Below are positions 12,331 through 24,989 of a stretch of 64,000 nt of DNA, piece by piece. The stretch lies in the NCBI GenBank assembly GCA_963556195.1, contig OY744533.1, positions 44,190,413-44,254,412 on the forward strand, in the 5' to 3' direction. Position numbers and translations under genes: made by a program. Each line of letters opens with the position of its first letter. Within the stretch, counting starts at the first letter, position 1. Below the pieces are notes generated by a model, which worked only from the letters and a program-made list of their open reading frames with translations, did not search any database and was not told where the DNA came from. The stretch comes from Sepiola atlantica (taxonomy: Eukaryota > Mollusca > Cephalopoda > Sepiida > Sepiolidae).

Positions 12331-13984
12331 CTATTATATTAACTCCGGTCGCATATTTTTGCTAGTTGTTTTATTTAATTGCTCAGTAAAATCTGTTTTT
12401 TTTTTTTTTCACGAAAAAAAAAAAAAAAAGAAAGAAAATCATCATCTTTTATTTTAATAAATAAAACACGTAATAATAAAAACATAGTTTTTAAACAAAA
12501 TTTACCCTTTACGGCGTAAAATGTAAAACAAAAAAATCCTAAACTCACTTAAGGTTGTAAAAACGTAATAATATTTGAAGTTTTTCAAATCGAAAAAAAA
12601 AAAACAGTGTACCTACAATAAAATTAATTAAAAAAATGAAATATAGTGAACACGATTCTAAATTCAGTTATTTAATTGCTCAGTAAAATTTGTTTATTTT
12701 TTTTTACAAAAAACAAAATAGTAATTTTTAAATCAATTATTTTTTAAATTAACCAATTTGATTCAATAAACTTGTGCTTTAAAACATAATTTCTAATAAG
12801 ATTAAAAAAAAAACTCAAAACGTTTTAATAAAAAAAATCTAAGTAAATATATCATTTTTGAGCGACTCATACGATAAATCTCAGAGAATGTGTTGTTTGC
12901 ATGTTATTAATCAAATAATGTGTCTTGTGTCCATCTCTCTCTCTCTTTTCTCTCTCTCTCTCTTTCTTGAAAAAGTACTTTCTGTGCGTTCAGAATAGAA
13001 CGTTATACTTAATAATCAGAGGACGGGTAACCAAATGTTGGAGTGAACGCCGACTGTTCCATCATATTCCATTACAATGTAATTTAATTACGTAACTCAA
13101 TTATATAGATTTAAAAAAAAAACAATGTCTTTAATTGATTCTATTTATAATTTTTATTAAGATTATTATTATTAAAGAAAATATTTTAAATACATCTGGA
13201 AATCTGAAAAAAAAAAACAATCATGAGTGTATATTTGCGAATATTAATTTATTAGACGCTTTAAAACAAATTAATTATGTAAATTTGAAAGACACGTGAT
13301 GTTTGGGGAAGTTTTGGAATGGGTATATATAGGAGCTGATAAGTAGATATAAAAAGAGAGCAATCAAAACTAATAATATAGTTTCGGCTTCAGACAGACA
13401 GACAGATACATAATCTCCATTATTAATAGATTCAATTCCAAAGTCCATGCAAAAAGAAATCCAAAGACATAATTTACATCAGTTCCTTTAATTCTTTATT
13501 TCCACACTTCAGTGGCGAATCATCATTTACATTTTGCAGTCTTCTCATCGTTTTTTTCTTCTGCCTTTGAACTGTGCGAGTTCTTACTACATCTCCACCA
13601 TATATTTCTATCATTCCCTGATGAATGACGGATGGACTTTTGAACTGTGATTTTTGTTCCATCCGCCAAGAAACATGTGTAGGTCTACGTCTAGATTAAT
13701 ATGGAAAAACTGATGTATGTAAGACGAAAGTGTATATGATGATTCTCCACTAAAGTGCGGAAATAAAGAATTATAGGCACTGATGTAAGTTATGTCTTTG
13801 GATTGCTTTTTGCATGGACTTTGGAATTGAATTAATATAATATATATGCTCTTAATTTTGTAATAAATTTTCATTGAGCTTGTATTTGGAAATTTTCGGA
13901 TGCTGTAAGGGATATAAAATTGAAAACATTTTCCTTATAAAAACCCAATAATATATATAATTTAATATTTACTTAAATAAATAA

Positions 13985-14046
<62 letters not shown>

Positions 14047-16675
14047 CTAAATGTGAGCTAGTTAACATTTGTTTCCCTAAGGAATATATACTTTAATCAT
14101 ACAAAATACATGCCAAAATATACTTAGTTCTGGGATTGATTTATGTTTATAAAAAAATCTGTTTTAATTGTTCTTATTGCTGAATTATCTCCCATAGTGT
14201 TTCATGCAAAGGAATACCTATTTATACATATAGACGTCAAAGCAGAGACCACACATTGTTGCATTAAAGATTATATTTTATGAGTGACATTTTCTATGAA
14301 TTCAGATTTGGGGCAACAGATTCTTTGAAGAAAAAATAAATCAGACATAATATAAAAAAGATACCACAACCAATTCAGTGAATGTTTCCCATAAAAGGTA
14401 AAAAAAAATTGTTTTTAAAAAGCCTGATTGACCCAAGCAAAAATAGTTAACTTATTTCAGAGATGGAAAGTCGGCTAAAAAAAATCAGAGTTCAGACTCG
14501 GTTTTAAAAATTGCTGATTCTGACTATCTTAGAGTGAACGCCCCCCCCCCCCCCTTATTATCTTAACTAATAACAGTGAGACTAAAAAGCTACTTCTGAT
14601 TCTGTTTTTTTTTTACAGCATAACAACCCTCATTGATAATAGGTATTGTATTTCGGCATTTGGTTTATCGGTTTTACAGCATATCAACCCTTTTTGGGGT
14701 ACATAACCCCAAAAAGGGTTCTTATGCTGTAAAAAAGATACACCAAATTATAGGATAAATAGCTTTTTAACATCACTAGAGTCAATAAGATTTGAACTTT
14801 GCCTAGCAGATTCCATGGTCTACGACTGTATCCATCAATGACGTCCGATATCCTTTAATAGAAATCTATAAGTTTGTAATGAGCATATCTGTTGCAAAAC
14901 ATTTATCAGAGGTCAAGCAAAGTACCAGCTCATTTACAGTAACTTATGCAACAAACCACAGAATTTAATCAAAAAGTCCGTTTTATAGTTTTCTTTCCAT
15001 CCACTTTTGCTGAAGAGTGTGAAAAAAAAAATGGTGGCTTCACAATGTGACATCATTTACAAATCTCAATATCTTGAAACACTTACCGAGAGACGATATC
15101 TTTCCATTCCATAAAAAATTTATTGTTTTCACCTTGACGTAAAACGATTCCGGCTAAGACTGGATCCAACTGAACTTGACTGAAAAATAAAACAAAAATA
15201 ATAGAGAAAAAGAATACATATACACATACACACATGTGTATATGTATTATCACATATGATGAGAGAAAGAGACAGAAATGGAAAGAGACAGGACAAAGAG
15301 ACACAAGGGGAAAGAGACACAGAGAGATCTGGAGAAACAGAGAGAAAGAAAAGAGGAAAATAAAAAGTTAGGGTCTATTATGACATCACAATGTATTTCG
15401 ACTGAAATCCTTTTACTTTGTAATCCTTATAAAACATGATTATTGCAAAAATGTTTGATATGATTAAAACACACACATATATATAAAACAAAGTTGTCTA
15501 TATGTGTGCGTATGTGTCATGGCATCTCAGTTACATGGTTGATCTAAGAGCCAAACTAACCACAAATTTGGTATCAGCAACTTCGACCTGATGTCCTTAT
15601 CGATGTCAGAAGTTCTTTATTCATGATAAAAAATAAAAATGATGTAAAAATAACATTAGAAACAAATGTTTGAAATTTTTACCATTCTCTTTCCAGTTTA
15701 ATCTCTCTATATATAAAATTCAATGTTTGTGTGTATGTGTTTGTGTGATGTTATTGTGTTCCCTATAGAAAAAAAGAGAATCTACATAAAATCTAAAAGT
15801 GTATTCTTATGTAAAGCTTACTAAGGAAGACAATGGAAGTGTTCCCAAATCTGTAAGTGCACCACTAAAGAGACTATGAGGATATAACCACGGCCATCGT
15901 AAATGAGGCCAGAGCACTAAAAATAGCGTCATGCTATAAAGTAAAAAACGAGATCTTTCAAACAGTCATGTTATGGCCATTTTGACCCTTCCCTTGACTT
16001 AAAAATTCATCATATATCAGTATTTATTAATTAACAATCACAGAATATAATCAACCCATTAATTAAGGAATTATATAGTAAATAATATATACAACAAATA
16101 CTGGTCACGGTAGTCAAGTATTTTAATAAAGACAAAACAAAAGTAAGAAAAACTTACGCTTTGTTTGCTTCTCCTTCCCTCTGCAACCGGTTTCTCTTCA
16201 CATATTCTATAACAATATTCCGGATTTCACTCACGCGGATGGCGCTACCTTTTCTGAAAAACAAATTCATAAAAAACGCTATGTTACATGCCCAACGGAG
16301 GCTGTACATTATGTGAGTTTCTTTTGTGTGGGTCGGACTGAAGCCGTTCTCCAGATACTTTTCTCTTGGACAGCTAGCTGAAACATATTCATACATGAAG
16401 ATGAAAAGATAATAACTTCATCTTAAAACATAAAACATTAACTAGAGATAGCCATTCTCATTATTTTTTTACCTTTTGGCTCCACATTATCAATGGGAAA
16501 ACACAAATATACTAGTAGTTCTTAAAAAAGAAAATTAAATTTAAAAGAAAAATATGGTGGTCATTATGAAAATACAAAAACAAATTGGTACCTATTAAGT
16601 CCTATGCTACATGGTCAAGAACTGAGTGATCATTTTATGTTAAATTTATGTAGTAAAGTGAACCGTCACTGTACA

Positions 16676-16722
<47 letters not shown>

Positions 16723-19700
16723 AAAGAAAGGAAGATGAAGATAAAAAATTGCATAAAATTACATAAAGTTACATAAAATTAATACAAATTTTATTACATC
16801 GAAAGTTCAGATGCAAGGAGTTTCTGAACTTTCGATGTAATAAAATTTGTATTAATTTTATGTAACTTTATGTAATTTTATGCAATTTTTTATCTTCATC
16901 TTCCTTTCTTTAAAATTGATTGCTCTACTCAATGTATTGAGCTTTACTGTATCGCGATAGATCACTTTACGATACTTCACTTATCGTTAATTCTATTATC
17001 ATTAGTATATATATATACTTTTATTATTAAAAACTTTTTTCCAGGTATTTCCAGAAATAAAAATAGAATCTCATTTTTATTTTTCTGTTGACAGCGTGAT
17101 GGCTAACTGTAAAAATTTATCTATTTTCCTTAACTAGAAGTAACTTTTGGCTAGATACTGCCCCGCTGCCCCAGGGGTATATACGTTCCTACATAGCATG
17201 GCATTACATTAGTACTTGTATCTTCAGTAAAGCTTAGTCTGCAACTGAAATCTAACTATTCACCCTTATATCAGGTGATAGGTGAACCTAGGGGTCAAAC
17301 CGTTTCAATCATATCTAATATCTTGAGGTACACATAACTCTTAAAGCATATTACTCCAAATGCAACTATGCAGACTTGCAATCTCTTCTTTAAACCGAAT
17401 TTAAACATAATTGCTATGATTAATTATTATATCATTTATAATATTAATCATCAAATAACCTTTCCTCATATTTATCATTTATATTAATTATAATATATTA
17501 TTATTATGTTTAATATGATTAATGAATAATTATTATATTATTTAATTGTTTCATATGATTAATTATTCTGTTTTGCAAAAATGTTTGATATGATTAAAAC
17601 ACACACACACACACATATATATATAAAACAAAGTTGTCTATATGTGTGCGTGTGTGTCATGGCATCTCAGTTACATGGTTGATCTAAGAGCCAAACTAAC
17701 CACAAATTTGGTATCAGCAACTTCGACCTTATGTCCTTATCGATGTCAAAAGTTCTTTATTCATGATAAAAAATAAAAATGATGTAAAAATAACATTAGA
17801 AACAAATGTTTGAAATTTTTACCATTCTCTTTCCAGTTTAATCTATCTCTCTATATATAAAATTCAATGTTTGTGTGTATGTGTTTGTGTGATGTTATTG
17901 TGTTCCCTATAGAAAAAAATGTTAAAGAATCTACATAAAATCTAAAAGTGTATTCTTATGTAAAGCTTACTAAGGAAGACAATGGAAGTGTTCCCAAATC
18001 TGTAAGTGCACCACTAAAGAGACTATGAGGATATAACCACGGCCATCGTAAATGAGGCCAGAGCACTAAAAATGGCGTCATGCTATAAAGTAACAACCGA
18101 GATCTTTCAAACAGTCATGTTATGGCCATTTTGACCTATCCCTTGACTTAAAAATTCATCATATATCAGTATTTATTAATTAACAATCACAGAATATAAT
18201 CAACCCATTACTTCATTAGAAATCTTTGTGCAAAAGTATTATTTTGTGTAATTTGAGTAGGCTAAACAGCAAATATAAAATAATAGTTATTAATCAAATG
18301 GTGTTGTCATAATTTAAAAAATTTTTTTAAACATGAACATTTTTCTTTTGAAATGTGTGTGCCTGGTATTAATTTACTACATAATATAAAGCAATACGCA
18401 AAGACTTAATAACCGCTCCCGTTCACTCCGATGATTTTCCGCGAATATCAGATTACGTTATTTCTATTTCTACCTATGACTTCTATATTTATATTCATTA
18501 CGGAATTAATTTGATGGTAGATTGGGATTACATAATCCATGGTTTAGCCTTCTCATCGACGAAGGCAATTCTGAGATGAAGCATTATCTCGATGCCCAAG
18601 GTTTTCAATGCTTCCACATGCACACATTTGTTTGTGACAGACTGGGTGATAGTCAGGATGATGTTGGTGTTACTCATGAACGTTTCAAAATTTTCGTGAT
18701 TGACGCTGTTACGGATGAGAGAACATCCGTAAAAGCGATTTTGAGGGCTGAAAAATCTGTTGCAAAGCGGACCATTATTTGTATTTCCTCCACTCCCACA
18801 TGGTGCATTCATTAACATACCAGTGATTTTTAGGATTGCATCGATACATTCTTTTTTCGCATTGTTGAGGATCCGCATAATATCCAAAGTTATTCATTCC
18901 ATCCTCCCTCCAGTCCTTCTGTCCACAGAACAACCGATACAGTATCTTTTGAGCAAAGTCCAATGAACGCAATTTGAAGTGAAGAACAGAGAAACAATGC
19001 AAGTCTGCCTTGTTAATACGCTTCCGAGCTATTCCAATGCCAATACATACATTTATACTTTTATACTTTTTACTTTTATACTTAATACATTTAAGCTTTT
19101 ATACTTTTTACTTTTGTACTTTTATATGCACCTTGTCAGTCAATACTTTTAACTTTATGTATTCTCTATATTTGATAAACCAATTGATGCTTGAATTTTG
19201 TCATTTTTACTAGAAGCGACTTGCTGATATGTTTCAAATGAGCCATCAAGCAGTGTCAGAAAATCATTTTATGACTAAGTTCGAAAAGGTGTATTTGGCC
19301 CAAAATGACCAAATATGGTTATTTGGGCCCAGGCCCCCCAAATTGAAATTTCTCTTTGTTCTTTTTTCAACAGAAGCGACTTTTTAATCTGCTTCCAACA
19401 AGACCTCAACCACTATCAGAAGATCATTTCATGTCTAGATTATGTCAAAAAAGGTATTTTTGGTCCAAAATGCCCTTATAATGAAGTTTGGGCCTAGACG
19501 CCAAAAAATTGAATTCTTTTAATGTTTTTTTTATCAATCACCAAGAGTATTCAATTCCGCTTCTAATGAGCCATCACCCACTACAAGACTGTCATTTTAA
19601 ACCAAAATATGCCCCAAACAGTAATTTTTCCCCAATATGCCCAAATAAGGTAATTTGAGCCCAGACGCAAAAAAATTGAAATATTTTGAATTTTTCTTTT

Positions 19701-22700
19701 TCTATCACCAAGAGAATTCCATTCTGCTTCTAACAAGCTCTCAACCACTATCGGACGATCATTTTTAGTCAAGATATTGAATTTATTCGCATATTTGGCA
19801 TTCTGGGCGCAATGTGCCCCCCCCCCTCACACACACTTTTTAACAGATTTATTTATCTTTCAACTGTGAAGAGAAAGAAAAATTAATTTACTTTTTCATT
19901 TGCAATTTGTTGAAAATCAAGTCTGTTCCTCTAAAGAAAGGAATATTTGAACACAAATGAAAAATGTTTGTCCATGAAATCAAATAATATTGCAAAACAA
20001 AACTATTTTTGTTCTTTCACTCATTTAGAGTATGCGTGAACGTGACAATGACAAACTATCTAAGGCATTTCATGTTCGTACGTTATCACCTTTCACACAC
20101 ATTTAAAAAAATGAGATCGTCCAATCAGCAAAGTGGTGATTGGTGATTAATCTGAAGTTGTCCCGTCAACTAAAACAGTACAATTTTAAATAAATACATT
20201 TTAAAAAGTTACATTCGTTTTAGTTATTTTAAGAATATTTAGCTGGCAATTATTTTTACTTTAAGAAACATATTCGTATATTTAAAGAATATTTGGCTGG
20301 CAAGGACAATTATTTTTATGGAAGAAGAGTAATATTTTTCGTAATAATATTGACCCTGACAGACATTATTTTAAAAGGAATATTATTATTAACAGTAAAT
20401 TATACAGCTTGATCTAGAAGGTACCATGGAATTTCCATGAGTCTTGTTAACCATTTATGAAAGCCAAAATAAATGAACTACATCACAAACTGAGCCAGGT
20501 AATACAGTTAGTTATTCATAAATGTTTTATTTGTTGATACAGACTAACAAGGCCCAACCATTTTAAGATGGTTCATAGCTTTTCTGAGATGCTATTTTTT
20601 TTTTTAAATGTAAACAAAACATTGTGAATCTTATTTGTTTTCACACCATTTAACGTCAACAATACTAAAATAAGCTTTTTCTGTTAATCAAAAGTTTGGC
20701 TTTATTCAGAATATGCAAAGAGAAAAAAATATAGCACTTACACATAACCAAAATCCTTGAAAACCGGAAGCACCAAATCTTTCACAATCCGCATTTCAAC
20801 AATACTGAAAGGTTTTTGTTTGTTGCCAGAAGAATTCTGGCCTTCAGATTCTTCCACATCAGGCGCAACTAAGTCTTTGAGGCTGCAGAGAATAAACAAG
20901 AAAAAACCCATAAGAAGCGATTTGTTTGGTTGTTTTGTAACACATCCATTCTTTATAGGTTATTTCATGCAAAATTCTTTCATTATCTGTCACGGAGGTT
21001 ATGTTTTCAGTCGAATCTGTCACTTTGTTTGTTTGTTTGTATACATCCTAGCATCCACATCGCTTGACTAATCGTCACCAAACTTGGTCAAAATATTGGT
21101 CATGCTCTCACATAGAATTTATTTAATTTTGAGATATCGAGGTCAAAGGAAAGTCACATGTTTAGCAATAACCTTGGTTCTGTTCATCGTAGAGATATGC
21201 TACTTGGTCCATATTGTAGCCAATGAAGTCTCGCATTTTGTATGGCCACGACCATTTACCTTGAAAAGTTTGTTCCAGGTCGAAATTTTGACCGAATTTC
21301 AACTTCTGATTTTTCTAAATTTGATGTATGGATAATTTGATACCAGTAACCATCACACAAAACAGCAACATGATCAGAAAAATAGTTTTTGAGTTATCAA
21401 TGTTTCCATAATGTATAACTTTGGGAATACTTCATACAATATGGAGAAGTAAGGCCCAGATAAGACTTTGTCCATCCTTACGTTTTCAGGCAGAGGTGTG
21501 CAGTCTCACGAATGACTTATATTTTTGTTGTGTATGTGACTGTATGGTTTGTAGTTTTTAATATAGTGTTGATTGTGATCTTTGAAGAATATTTTTTAAA
21601 AACAAACTAATTTGGGTTATAGTTTATGAAATTCTTGTAATTGACCTCGATCTCTGCAGTTCCATTGTATGAAAGTTGTGTAAAAATAATGTTAAAAGCA
21701 GAATTTTCACATAGGTCTAGAGTAAATTTTTATAAGAAGTTAAAATATCAGTATTAGGGTGACGTATCAGGATATGACGTAATAGACAGGAAGTTTGAAG
21801 TGACACATAGCTGATCAAATCTTTTTTCTGAACCGTAGAAGAGAGCAGTCATCTTTGGGGTAGCTGCTTCCTCCCTCTATAGGAGATGAGTTGAGGGAGG
21901 GGGGCATATTATGTATACTGGAAAAGAAAAAGAAAATCCTGAAAGCATTGGTAAACCCCAAATGATCGTGTGCCGTCTTTATCAATCACTTTTATAACTT
22001 CTGTTATTAAAAAGACAATAACTGCAACAAGAGATAAAGAAAGAGAAAAACATCAATGTGATGTGGCAACAAAATAAGACTTTAACTGTGAACTTCAAGA
22101 CACAGAAATATTTTGTTGCAGTCTGAAATCAAATAATTGGTCCATTGTAGTATTACAGTTGTATTATGTGTTTTTGGTGGTATCGTTTGTTTGAGTGTTC
22201 TTAGTTGGTGCTGACACTGGATTTATTATTCTCTTCTTCAATATCCATTTTGTTGGACAAAATAGGGAGATGTATGCAGAACAGGAGACCGTGTTGGTTT
22301 GGTCACATTGAAAGAATGGATGAGAGTTCTTGGATTAGTAGATGTAGAACTCAAATAATGCAAGGGAGATAAGTCATATTTTAAGCTGCAAAGATTTATC
22401 TTCCTTACATTATTTGATTTATTATTTTTAATTTTCGCCATTGTAACAATCTTCCTAATTAGAATAATTTTTTTCAAATAAACCGAAGGCTAAGACATTT
22501 TGGTATTAAAAAAAGCATGCTTGAAGAAAAAAAGACAAACTAGTTAGGCGAAATCAAATATTGATGTGTCAGATACAATGCTATTTGGGTCTAAATTCTA
22601 AAATCTGAAAAGATAATTTTATAGATTAGAAAGGCAAAAATCGTCTGAGTATTCGTCCAAATAAGGATAACTAAATAAAAAGGGGTATTTTTAGAGTTTT

Positions 22701-24958
22701 TAACATTGGCAAGTTCATTTTGAAATAAAGATTAGATTTTACTTTTTCTGCCAATTATATGTAAATAGCCTGGAAAAATATCTGCAGAATAATAATAATA
22801 ACAAAATTATTTTAGAAAAGGGATTCACTTTCCTAGATAAATTTAACATAGAATAATCACCTACTTCCGGACCAGATTTTTTAATTTTTATGTTAGGGTT
22901 AAAGACTTGAAATTGAACAAAAAATATAGTTGTCTTAGTGATGCCTTAGTGGCTTCTTTAGATTTAACCCCCTGTTGAGGCTATCCTAATCTAAGTGGGT
23001 TTGACTAATGCCGCCAAAAAATCTTTAAAAAAAAAAAAAAATCTCAAGGTGGGGTCAACTGCCTGTTCAGCAAATCTGTTGTGTGCCACAAGTATTTCAA
23101 TGTCAATCTTGCAATATATGGAGAACCTGAAGGAAAACAAACTTACTCTGGATGAGTCTTATCAAACCAATCAATAACATCAACACCTTTGCTCTTCTCT
23201 GTCACTCGGATGAACCCCTCAGCCTGCATCATTTGTAGGAATTTCGAGAACTTAAAAAAAAAACGGAAAAATAAATCATCCTCTACAAGACCAATTTGTA
23301 TTTATTTGTATGTAAATAAATATACTTCAATCCCGTCACGCAAAAGTTATTGAGGAAAACATGTGACTTTTATAGCTGCCGAATGAAACCATTTCAAGTG
23401 TCGAGGGGAAGTGAGAAAGCAAATAGCAGTCAGACAACCCCCTTTTACCCCACAACCTGAAATGAATTCGGAAAGATATCCTCCACTCTTATAATAAAAA
23501 GTCAATCGTGTTTTTTTTGTTTTTTTTTCAAGTCATCAGAAATGATAATTTATGTATGAAAAATCAAATTACTGACAATTCTATTATTTCGATTTTATTA
23601 GTATGATTTATATGAATATTTTAGTAATAGATAAATAGTGAGTGAGAACACTGGCAAAGAACACTGGTGAAGCATAATTTCATTTTTCCATCATTTTTTA
23701 TGGTTGTTTTGTTTTATCAATATTTTTCGGGTTATTGGTAAATCCAATCATTTTGGTAAAAGTTTTTATGCTCCAAGTTCTTTATGCTCAAGTATTTATT
23801 CATGGTGTTTAGTTTTGCTTGTTTTGTAGTAGAAAAATATTGTTTTTGTTATAAATTGATTGAGTTTTGCAAAATCGAAAGGAAAAAAAAATAACATTAA
23901 TATTTGGTGCATTTTTTGTCAGGAAGCTGGTATCTTTAGACAGCCTGGTCTGGTGCTACCAGATCATTTTTAAAAGAGGGTGTACACTAATATATATATA
24001 TGGAAAATGAAAATTGAAAACCAAAAGAATATTTATGTAGTCATCAACGTTTCATCTTTATTGTCAGACTTCCTCAGGATGATTTGTTTGAAGAAAAAAT
24101 CATACACGTACAAACATTTTTTTGCCAGCAGGCTCAGAGCTTGCAGACGATATTAGCAAGAAAATCAAAATATGAGAAACAATTAGATGGTGGCAGTGGT
24201 AGCAATAAGGGTGTAGGCTTATTGGGAACGGGGAGAGGTGAATATAGTGAAAATGGAAAAAAGTAGGAGGCGAGCAGTGGTTTAAGTTAAATTTTGAAAG
24301 GGGGAGGGGGCGAAACGCTATTTGAATCAATTTATTAATTTATCTTTGAAAGAAGAAAACAAAAACGTTGGGGTCAAAGATTGTCTGGGTTATGTGTTAG
24401 GGGAGTGTAGAAGATGAAAGGGTGGGGGATGGCGAGCAAAACATGGTCAGGGCTCGGTAAGGTGTTCACATATGACATCCCTATACATATGAGCACACAA
24501 ACACATATTCACATTAGCATATAGATACATAAACATACACATGTGAAAAGTCTTTGCCCCGTTATGAAACCAGAAAAGGAAAAAAGGAGGGAGAAGGGAA
24601 ATATTATTTCTGTGTGACCTATGTGGGTGAGAGGTTAAAAACAAAAAGCTATGAGAAGAAACAAAGTATGGCTCTGTTTATATATATATATATTTTTTTT
24701 TTAAAGATAGGTCTAAATACCCAGGTGGATGGAAAATGTAAGGCTTTAAGAAAAAAGGGAGAGAAAAAAGATTATATATATATATATATATACATATATG
24801 TGGTTAAGGCGTCGGATTTGAGTTGTAAAATACTCGTAATCCGGGGTTTCGAATCGCATGACTGGTAGTGAATAGTCATATCTCTATGCTGATGAGTCCC
24901 GGTTTAAGGACGAAACGTATATGTACATAGATAATAAACAATAACAAATATTTATTAT

Positions 24959-24989
<31 letters not shown>

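Noticed and set aside
24801..24870. Functional tRNA gene
   Set aside because: A and B boxes are present but no cloverleaf with acceptor stem could be drawn; it is a tRNA-derived repeat head.
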